A stretch of 64,000 bases of DNA from assembly GCA_030247855.1 (NCBI GenBank), contig JAPDRN010000016.1, positions 310,001 to 374,000 of the forward strand, given 5' to 3'. Within the stretch, counting starts at the first letter, position 1, and each line of letters starts with the position of its first letter. Below, piece after piece: positions 12,795 through 20,991 of this stretch. Origin of the DNA: Knufia peltigerae (taxonomy: Eukaryota > Ascomycota > Eurotiomycetes > Chaetothyriales > Trichomeriaceae). Under the pieces are notes generated by a model. It saw nothing but the letters and a program-made list of their open reading frames with translations. It was not told the DNA's origin and ran no database searches. The position numbers and the translations under genes were made by a program.

Positions 12795-15072
12795 CTATAC
12801 AAAGGGGCAAAATTCCTGAACCTCTGGCCAAATCTGAGATGCCCAATTATCAAACATACCGTCCATCACATCCGTGTTCAGAAGAAGGTCATCAAACTGG
12901 TAGTCGAGGCCCATGCTGTTATCTTGACCACCTTCGAAGAAAGTCATGTCCGTCTCGTTGACCGAGAACGCAGTACTGGGAGCCGTGTTCTCCTGCAGAA
13001 TACTATAGGAGGTCTGAAGGGCTTCAAGTCCCTTTCGTCCCAGCCTCAGATTCAGCTCCGTGGGGGAGTTCGATGGCTGAATCTGAGCCTGGATCATATT
13101 GAGCATCAGGTGCATCTTCACATTCGTCTCGCCCAGACGTAGGCGATCAACTGCTAGCTCGATGGCATCGTTCAAGGCATCGATCAGCCATTTCCGATGC
13201 AGCTGAGTACTTCTGATGCCATTCACCTGGAACTCCTGCACGATTTCAATACCCAACGCGAGGAACATGTAGAGAATGCCACCTTTGATGAACCCTCCGC
13301 CGCTTCGCAGAATGTGGGCGAAATTGTCGTCCAACTCGGACGAAAGGAAAACCGTGACGCAGTCGAGGCAGGTTTTCTTGGAAAAGCAGAACAGAGGATG
13401 TGTGCTTGCCCGGTTGGCGAAGATCCGATGGAGTGGCAGAAGAAACCGTCGAAGGAGTAGATCATTCATATTCTGACCGAATGGGGCTGATCTGAGTTGA
13501 CTCGTGTCGGCACGGCTGACCTCGCACGCCTGGCTGATATCTGCACTCAGAGCAAGCACTTCATCGTACAGCATTTCCGACCCCAGCCCGTTCATGCACC
13601 GTACAGCCTTCATTCTTGGACGACAAGAATCGAGCAGAACGAGTTGAGCAGCCATCGCTGTGACTTGGCTCCGGGGATGATGTGGCAAGACTTTGGTGTG
13701 TTCATTTATTTCCTCGTCATCGACATTGGCCGGCGCCGCAGTGTCAAAGTCCTCAAAAGTGATCATCGGCGGCATCCCCGAATCAAGGGACGACTGGACA
13801 GTGTATTCCAGAATCGTTGCCCACAGTCGTCGCCTGATCTCGGCCTGCAGTATACTCATTTTGGGAAAGGCTTTTGGGTCTCGGTGGAGGCCCATCTGCA
13901 TGGCAGTCCGCAATAACGTACCCATCGACACCCATATTAAGTCTCCTCCTATCGATAAGATCTGTCGTGCCAGAATCAACAGGCAATGTACCTGCAGCCC
14001 ACTAATGGTAAATCTGTCCTTCTCCAAAGGGCCAGCGAGCCAATTCTGGGCGGCATATATCCAATGGGAGGCCATTGATCGAGTTTCGGCGCCAGCGATT
14101 CGTTTGGGGGAGAGACTTGACCCTATCGCGATAACCAACTGTACCTTTAGCCTTAAATCTGCCGAAGCGGCCGATGGATTTGCCCAATATTGCTCATAGT
14201 CGACCAAGAACGAAGGCTTATGAAGAATACGAAAAGACGACTCGAACTTCGACAAATACAGGTGAGTCATCAAGTCTGAAGTCGCGCGAGGAAGCCGTGC
14301 GAGATTGGTGAGTTCAGGGCACGAGAAGCATCGACTTGGCCGTGCCACCTTGGTACTCTTGGCCAGGACTTTGCATTTGTGCAGCATGGTTCGCATCTCG
14401 GATTTGAGAGCTTTGACCTCTTCGTTGTCATCTTCCTCCACGACATCGGTCTCTGTCAGGAAAAGTCGAAGCGTGTCCCATTTGAACTAGTCACGTCAGT
14501 TTTCAGGCTGTGGTCAACAGGAAGAGCGTCCGTACCTCGCATATTGATGACGTCCAGTGGCTTCGGCCAAACATTCTGGTTTTGTTGAGTGAGGCCCGCC
14601 CATCGTTAAGCCTTTGGAGCGGCGGCGGTGTGTGAACAGCCTCACAATGGTTAGGATTGGAAGTGGAAAACATGTTCTCCAGCGTCTGCAAGCGACGAGC
14701 AAGATCATCTCGTGGTCTGTCTTCGACCGGTGCTGTCGAGATTGGGGTTTCAACAAATACCGTGGATCCTGGCGGCGGCCTCGTAGCATGATCTGTTGCG
14801 GCCTCCGTCGGGGAGGGAGGGCTTGGATATGAACTTTGGAGTGGTCTGGGTGAAATGTTTCGTTTTTGTGATCTGGCTTTGCGCGTTGGAGGATTTGGGG
14901 CGTAGGTGCATTCTGTCTGCTTTCTGCCAGACGTGCAATGGTTGCAAGGGTTCTGCCTGTTGCATTTGACCTTCCGGCGCCTGCATTCAACACAGCTATG
15001 TGCTGGTCGTCGACGTCTTTTTCGCAAAGGATTCGCAATGCTGCCACCTCCGCCTGCTGCTGATGAATTCAT
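12795..15072 (-). CDS. Zn2Cys6 binuclear-cluster transcription factor
   Basis: Two exons, 15072-14536 and 14486-12795, joined across a 49-nt GTACGG..CTAG intron, encode 742 residues. The N-terminal cluster is complete: Cys27, 30, 37, 43, 46 and 55, spaced CX2CX6CX5CX2CX8C, preceded by a basic KRRRR stretch and followed by a Ser/Pro-rich linker and a short heptad-like segment (ARRLQTLENMF) that could dimerise. The middle is the fungal_trans (PF04082-type) region, seen in YLSKFESSFRILHKPSFL and in the RRRLWATILEYTVQSSLDSG segment. The C-terminus is acidic/aromatic (FDDLLLNTDVMDGMFDNW), a possible activation region. The ATG at 15072 opens the frame directly before the cluster. Tandem position upstream of the ABC-G pump suggests, but does not prove, that it controls that pump. 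Confidence 0.92.
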
Positions 15073-16425
15073 GAATCGGGTGTCTGTCGCCTAATATCAG
15101 CGACCCAAGTCCAGAGATATCTTACAACATCACCACTATAGGGTGCAAGAAGGCAACCAGGAAAAACTGGAAGATTGACCTCGACACGAACTTGTGCAAC
15201 TCCCATTTCTCGTCGCGCATCGTCAATGTTCGTGGTTTTGGCTTCGAGTCACCTTAAAGTTAGGTTATCGCTATCTCCGCTCTGACCAATGGGAGAAGGG
15301 TTTATGGCCGAATTTTTTGTCCGGATGAACATAACTCCGTGAGCCGAGTTTTCGCTGAGTGGACACAAAACCTCGTACTCGTATTCTGGCGACGGGAGAT
15401 GGTATGATGAGTCCGCCTTCGGAGCGTCCATGGCAAGGATCTTGAACATATTCCATACAACGATACGACATTGCAGGATGCCGATGACGGAGCATTCGCA
15501 GTGTCCATGGAAGGGACGGCAGTGTGTGCCTTATGATTGTCCAGGTCTAGGTGGTCACTGCTACGGGCCAACATCTGCGCTTCTAATAGCGGATTACATG
15601 AAAAGATAGTTGACATTCAGATTATTGTGGATATGCTATGACGTTAAATCGCTCAGAATTTAATCGCAGCGCTAACGAGAGTTTCGCATGCAAAATGGTG
15701 AGTTGATGTCCACGCCGAATGAGCGAATCGACGTGGTCTGGATACCACATGGTGCGGTACCGGGGTCATCTTGCAAAATGATACAACAGGAAAGGCAAAG
15801 AACGTCGACACGTCGATGCCAATCCCTTATCGTTGCGTAGACCACTATCCAGACTTCTATCTCGGTGGAATTCGCATGCATGAGGTTCGAGGTTTTATAG
15901 CGACCATCACATATCCCTTCATGAAGGCCGTCGGAAGCGCCTGATCGTGCATAAGTCCACGGATATGTAGTCAGACTGATGCTATTGGTCACGTACTGTG
16001 CACTTTGACGACCTTCTTCCTCTTAGCCACCCTAGATGCATGCAGCTTGGGGACGGATGTCAAACCTCAAGCTATGTTACCACGACTCGAATCGTTCAAG
16101 GATAGAAGGTCATGAGGTGATACCGTAAGGTTCGACTTGTTGACCCCGACATCGACTTGTAGGTCGACCGCCGTGCCGAGTGGCGTTAGATCCTGGACGA
16201 TATTGCCGGAAGAATCTCGGCCTTGAAGTTTGACCTAAATGGCCCAAAGAGAGCGCCGTGTAGTCCTGATGACCAACTCGTACCTTGGATCTAAAAATCA
16301 TACAAGTGGGAACCAGCTTCGGCGTTCGTGAATCTACCACCACATGATTGTTGAACACTGGTGAGTGATGGCTGACCTGGGTATTACGACGTGTCTCATA
16401 ACCATCGTAGCATCGTTTTCTGTCT
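15073..16425. other. gene-free spacer
   Basis: About 1.35 kb lie between the Zn2Cys6 gene's start and the 3' end of the RNase H2 subunit gene. The longest frames (for example 15302-15616 on the minus strand, ATG-initiated, 104 codons) show no domain, no neighbouring exon signals and no family resemblance. I see nothing further. Confidence 0.55.
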
Positions 16426-17709
16426 TCATCTTTTTGCCTTGCCAGCAGGCTTCTTGGTGAAGAAGTCTGACATTTTCTTCATACCCGAAACGTTGACCTT
16501 CTTCAAGTCTCGAACCCCTCTTGACTCGCCCATCTTTTTCTTCTTGTCTTCTTCCTCCTGCTTTCGTTTCTTTTCCGCTCTCATATCCGCGGCCTCTTCG
16601 TCCTCTAGGCCACGTTTGCGACTGAAGTCGCCCAGCGACCTTGATGCTAGTGCATCCGCTCTCAGAGCAGCCAATGATTTCATGTGCTCTTCAAGCGGCT
16701 TCAGGTCGAGGGGGGAGTCGCCGCCTTCCAACTTTGCCTTGAGTCGCTGAGAAATGGGTTCAGGGACATAAGAGGCGAGAATAAAGTCGAGAACAATGCT
16801 TCGCTTGCGCAAGTCGAGCAACTTCTGTGGTACTGCATCCGAGGCCACCACCGTACCGGCCGTCGAAGTGGCCACAGATGCCTCTGAGAACACGGCCGAT
16901 GGAGCAGTGCTTGCCGTGGTCGACTGTGAGTCCATGTTGTCAGACAAGGACCCGGCGTCGTCCAACGAGGCAGGTTCCGATTTTGTCGATGTCTTTGTGT
17001 CTTCCCTTTTCACGCTCAGCACAGGCGTTTCGAGAGCCCGGACAACAAATTTCTCTTCCAGGCTCGCGGGAAGGCTGTTCTCGATGACAATTTTCACCTT
17101 GTCCATTATCATACTCAGGGTTTTGTCTTCATTGGGTCGATACATCTGCTCGTCTCCGGCTTCAATCGTGTCACAAAATCTCGACATGGCTTCTTGGACA
17201 TGGCTTCGCCCGTTCTCGAGAATATACCGGAGGTGTTTATCGTCTTCAACATGTTGTTCAAAGATGTCATCGGCTGGCTGAAACAGGTGCTTGCCAGTGG
17301 GAGGCTTCGATGGAATGACAAAAGGTATCAGCAGGAAAGCCAGATCAAAAGGTGTCGCCACAAATATCTCCGCGCTCTTGCTGATTTTCCCATCTCTTGA
17401 GTCCGTACTGTTGCCGTCCACCGCGGTATCTCCACGCTTCGAGCTGGTCTCCGAGGGCGGACCATGAAAGAAGAGGCTTCGAGGGTCTGATCGTGGAGTT
17501 TCGACTTTGATAAACTGGAAAAGTCCTAGATTGGGACAAAACAGGAATCTCTGTACACTCGTGTCGCGCGGATGTCGTAGTAGAACAAAACGAGATCGTT
17601 CTGATATTTCTTTCGGAAGGATAAAGTGTCTAAGGTCGGAGCCGCCGTTATTGTCCTTGCCAACTGACTTCTTGACCGGACTGCTTGTCGCGGAGCGGCT
17701 GACAACCAT
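16426..17709 (-). CDS. rnh202: Ribonuclease H2 subunit B (Rnh202/RNASEH2B family)
   Basis: Non-catalytic subunit of heterotrimeric RNase H2, which removes ribonucleotides and RNA:DNA hybrids from nuclear DNA. A single 427-residue exon runs from the ATG at 17709. The N-terminal triple-barrel part is recognisable (LRHFILPKE, RSRFVLLRHPRD, FLFCPNLGLFQFIKVETPRSDPRS) with the conserved sequence ATPFDLAFLLIPFVI; this is followed by the helical part with EKFVVRALET and LDFILASYVPEPISQRLK. A Ser/Thr-rich linker interrupts it around residues 230-290. The C-terminus is Lys/Glu-rich and ends MKKMSDFFTKKPAGKAKR. The MKKMSDFF segment resembles a PCNA-interacting (PIP) box of the kind reported at the end of human RNASEH2B. 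No sign of truncation. Confidence 0.9.
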   Translation of the reverse strand: MVVSRSATSSPVKKSVGKDNNGGSDLRHFILPKEISERSRFVLLRHPRDTSVQRFLFCPNLGLFQFIKVETPRSDPRSLFFHGPPSETSSKRGDTAVDGNSTDSRDGKISKSAEIFVATPFDLAFLLIPFVIPSKPPTGKHLFQPADDIFEQHVEDDKHLRYILENGRSHVQEAMSRFCDTIEAGDEQMYRPNEDKTLSMIMDKVKIVIENSLPASLEEKFVVRALETPVLSVKREDTKTSTKSEPASLDDAGSLSDNMDSQSTTASTAPSAVFSEASVATSTAGTVVASDAVPQKLLDLRKRSIVLDFILASYVPEPISQRLKAKLEGGDSPLDLKPLEEHMKSLAALRADALASRSLGDFSRKRGLEDEEAADMRAEKKRKQEEEDKKKKMGESRGVRDLKKVNVSGMKKMSDFFTKKPAGKAKR

Positions 17710-17839
17710 TCTGGCTGACTACTTATCCTCTGCGTGATACGCTTGTCTGGTTCAGATGCCTAGGTACAAAATTCTCTGTAGTAGGCCTAGGATACTCATG
17801 CACTATCACTACAACCATTAGACCGAGTGATAAAACGCG

Positions 17840-17916
17840 CGACGCGCTCCGTATAGCGCAGTGCGGCGCGTCGATCCGGTAATCCTACTTAATTAAGTAG
17901 CGCGCGCTATACCTAG
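17840..17916. repeat. cluster of nested inverted repeats
   Basis: Arms seen directly: CGACGCGC (17840-17847) pairs with GCGCGTCG (17866-17873); GTATAGCGC (17851-17859) pairs with GCGCTATAC (17904-17912); between the latter is a perfect 14-bp palindrome TACTTAATTAAGTA (17886-17899). The pairs interlock, so two alternative hairpins are possible. It could be a relic of a small inverted-repeat element or a structured promoter site. Confidence 0.6.
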
Positions 17917-18411
17917 AAGGATCGCCAGTGTACGGAGTATTGCAAACGAACCTCTCCTGTTATTTATCTGCCTACTCCGTATCTTTGTTGACATTGAAAC
18001 TGATCACAGCGATGGTACTCGCAGAGTAGCCAGATACTCTAAGTCTGGCCACGAGTACGGAATACATTGCGATGTGGCTCAGCCCTGTCATCAGTGGCCT
18101 TGAAGACATCCGACCTCTCGAGCAGTCATTGACAACGATGTTTGGGGGGGAGAAAGGGTGCTCCGTACACTTTTGACCGATGCTCTCTGCAGGTGTTCCA
18201 ACTGATCCGCCATGAAGTATCCAACATTTTGATAAAGAGTTATACTAAACTATCACAAGACCGAGCGACCAGTGTTGGCTATGGGGGAAGTGGCTGAGCA
18301 GTTGTCGATACCCAAAGCAAAGACCCCGCCACACCCAGCGCCCTGCTGGTATTCAACATAGCCTCCTACACTGAATCGCGATCTTTGTTCTGTGATAACA
18401 GTACCCATATG

Positions 18412-18438
18412 CTCTCTCTTTCTCTCTCTCTCTCTCTT
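18412..18438 (+). repeat. CT microsatellite
   Basis: An almost pure CT dinucleotide tract about 150 bp upstream of the DUF6601-family ATG. Pyrimidine tracts are common near fungal transcription starts. Confidence 0.8.
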
Positions 18439-18588
18439 CCTGTCGCATACCATCTTGTCCTTGTTTCAGATTCCACTAGCAAAATGAATTTTACAGCTGC
18501 AAAACTCGACAAGGTTTCGGCGAGTTCCTACCAGACACTGTTTGTTGCAATCAACAGATAAAAGCAGATCAAGTCGCAGGGCTGACAA

Positions 18589-19587
18589 ATGCAAAGCAGG
18601 GCACCGTTCTCTCGCGAAGATCAGCTCAACGAAGATCTCCATGAGATTCCACCAAGCCATGTCGACAGAGAGCAGCACTTGCCTGGCCATCCGCGGATCT
18701 CACTACGCAACGTCCCACTCTCGACGTCCTTTCTAGAGCGCAAACTGTGCTCAGAGGAGCTGGATAGAATGGCACCTCACCTCTGGATGATGTCGCTTCA
18801 TTCAAGCACCAACATCTCGCCGCTGCATCGGCAACTTGTCAAGGGACGTGACATCGTTATAACCGAGGATCCAATGCTGCATCTAGTGTGGCTGCCAGAT
18901 CGGATCTACGTCAAGCCACTCCCAGCATATCTCCTTTCCTTCGTCTTCTGGGACCACTATCTCCTAGGTCGCTCTTCGCCACTCACACAAAGAAGCCGCG
19001 ATCGGATTCGCGAAGCAGCACTCGGCTATCTGCGGACCTGGTCCTACCTTGTCCGCCACGAGTCCGATCTGTTTCTGGCGCAAAAGTTCCATCTCATCCC
19101 TTCCTCCATATCCTGGGCCCAGTTCTGCGCCTTCACATCCCTCTTCGATGCCATTGCCGACGCTGACGTGTCGAAGCGATATGCTTTCGGCGAGCTGCGC
19201 CTTACCCGCCTCAATCTGTACTGCAAATTGTTTCTCGGTAAGATGCGCCTCCACCGGTTTCCAGCTACAACATACGGCACGTATTTGTCACGCTTCAAGA
19301 CGCCGTTCCTGTTCGTCTTTGCCGTCTTATCAGTTGTTCTCAACGCGGTACAGGTCGGTCTAGCGGTGGAGCCTCTGACCGCAAGACAGTGGCCCGGAAT
19401 TTGGACCATGGGGCGGGTGCTCATGGTCTTGACTCTGTGCTGTTCTTTGACATTGACAGTGTTTCTAGGTGTGCTCTTCATGCTTAGATTCGGTTTGGAA
19501 TGGCGCCATGCAATCTTAGACGAGATATACAGACGACGAACGAGGGTGGGCATGAAAAAGAACAGTATCGCTGGCGACGCAGTATAA
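18589..19587 (+). CDS. DUF6601-family fungal membrane protein
   Basis: Uncharacterised Pezizomycotina family of unknown function. The intronless frame encodes 332 residues from the ATG at 18589. Family-typical text is present: HLWMMSLHSSTNISPLHRQL, GRDIVITEDPMLHLVWLPDR, YVKPLPAYLLSFVFWDHYL, followed by a long helical region. Two hydrophobic segments near the C-terminus (FLFVFAVLSVVLNAVQVGLA and VLMVLTLCCSLTLTVFLGVL) are probable transmembrane helices, and the tail is basic (RRRTRVGMKK). The family label comes from recognition of these motifs, not a search. It is divergent from the RNase H2B gene. Nothing in the sequence gives a biochemical role. Confidence 0.82.
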   Translation: MQSRAPFSREDQLNEDLHEIPPSHVDREQHLPGHPRISLRNVPLSTSFLERKLCSEELDRMAPHLWMMSLHSSTNISPLHRQLVKGRDIVITEDPMLHLVWLPDRIYVKPLPAYLLSFVFWDHYLLGRSSPLTQRSRDRIREAALGYLRTWSYLVRHESDLFLAQKFHLIPSSISWAQFCAFTSLFDAIADADVSKRYAFGELRLTRLNLYCKLFLGKMRLHRFPATTYGTYLSRFKTPFLFVFAVLSVVLNAVQVGLAVEPLTARQWPGIWTMGRVLMVLTLCCSLTLTVFLGVLFMLRFGLEWRHAILDEIYRRRTRVGMKKNSIAGDAV

Positions 19588-19867
19588 CGTCGACCGAGAG
19601 TCTTGTTGCGAAAGTTTGGTATCGTTGTCTCGGGTCCGGTGGGCATGAAAATGAAACTTTATTAGCTCCCGTCGATAATCTAGAGGTATGGTCATCAAAT
19701 TTCATCAAATTCCATCCCATTTCCTGCTCTGCTCTCCTGTTCCACCTCATTTGTTTCAACTATTTGGAGATGTTGCGACAGAACCAAGATCCATCTAGAC
19801 ATCTTGCTGTTAGATCATCGAACTAAATGGGCAATTTCTTCCATGTTGTCCGGCTGCACAGCTGAAT

Positions 19868-20446
19868 CGAATTAGCTCTTGATAATGTTAGGCAACGGTG
19901 ACGAGGTAGATCAATGCCACTTCAGATCTACTCGAGGTGCACTCTTTTTTGGTGTTCCGAATTGTGGTATTGATCAGTCCTCCTTGGTATCGATGATGAA
20001 GAGACAACCCAACAGAGATTTCGTGGACTCCCTCAGCATCGGCTCTGCTTTTCTGAAGTATCAATCACAGATCTTCCCCACCCTATTCAACTTTCGCGAC
20101 TCTATCATATTTTCATTTTATGAAACTCGTCTTTCCCCCAAAGCAATTATGGTGGGTAAGGGAGACTGCTTTTCTCGCTTGACTGACTAATCCTGTTTGT
20201 TAGGTAGATGGAAGGGTCTCAATGACTGGAGACCCAGCGATTTTGGTCACTAAAGAATCCGCAACTCACAGCCGTTTCTGGGAAATGGAACCTCGTTTCA
20301 TCGTAGCAGTCAACCGTCCTCACTCGGATCTGGTCAAGTTTGAGCGATACAGTGCTGATTATGAACATGTACTAACCTGTATGCGAGGTTTGCTGCACAA
20401 CGCGACGGATATAGTGTCTCGCCGGTTCGCCCAGTCGACTGAGTAG
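19868..20446 (+). pseudogene. relic of a STAND/NACHT-type protein: C-terminal half of its alpha/beta-hydrolase domain
   Basis: Two coding blocks, 19868-20151 and 20204-20446, join in phase 0 across a 52-nt GTGGGT..TTAG intron with a TGACTAAT branch-like site. They read STRGALFFGVPNCGIDQSSL, ..QPNRDFVDSL.., FNFRDSIIFSFYETRLSPKA, then VDGRVSMTGDPAILVTKESA and AVNRPHSDLVKFERYSADYE. This is the typical second half of the SERAC1/DUF676-like hydrolase domain found at the N-terminus of many fungal NLR-like (NACHT or NB-ARC plus ankyrin/TPR) proteins. The first half, with the GHSLGG-type nucleophile elbow, is not found upstream, where a TAG lies just before the block. The downstream frame stops at 20444-20446 with no NACHT domain following. 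So it is truncated at both ends; alternatively the block is an exon of a shortened gene whose first exon I cannot see. Confidence 0.7.
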
Positions 20447-20991
20447 TGGATAAGTACCTAACTCTCCTGTAGTTGTTGATGTCCTCGTAGCATTTCTGCG
20501 TTGTTCCAACGTCGCCGCCTACGCTCTCATCCACAGGTGGCACAGAAATAATCTTGGGAAGGATGTGCAATTACTCGAAGGGTATTCGACATCGTCTGTT
20601 CCGTATAGGTTTCGAGAAGCATACTCAATATAATCACAAGTCTAGGACTTAGGCACGGATTGTGAGGCAACGTATTGTATGCTTCGACATCTGGTCTTTA
20701 CAAATCTTGGCGCGAAGCTGCCAAGACCGTCCACCAAACGCGACCGCATGTCGCGTTTCCTGCAGCCAATCGGAGTCTGTGTTACTCCGCAGAACCAAAG
20801 GAAGCGACATGATTTTGTGTTTGGTTCAAGGATCACACCAGTCAATCTCAACGACGACCTGATGTTACGAAGAAGAGCTTGAACAACAATACTCGCTTCG
20901 GCGAGCGCAGAGATACCAGACGAAACCCACACGACCAAATGCGCCGCCGCATTCGCCCAAGACCAGATCTCTCGGGATATCGTGACCGACC
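20447..20991. other. spacer upstream of MCM10
   Basis: About 545 bases between the hydrolase-domain relic and the MCM10 start; it would hold the MCM10 promoter. I found no continuation of the STAND protein (no P-loop, no ankyrin or TPR text) in any frame here. Confidence 0.5.

Larger units (their letters stand above)
17710..18588. other. divergent promoter region between RNase H2B and DUF6601 genes
   Basis: This 880-bp spacer contains a cluster of nested inverted repeats at 17840-17916 (annotated separately), TACGGAGTA/TACTCCGTA words at 17931 and 17973, a G8 run at about 18143, and a CT-rich tract at 18412-18438 some 150 bp before the DUF6601 ATG, as often seen in fungal core promoters. No coding sequence is supported. 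Confidence 0.5.
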
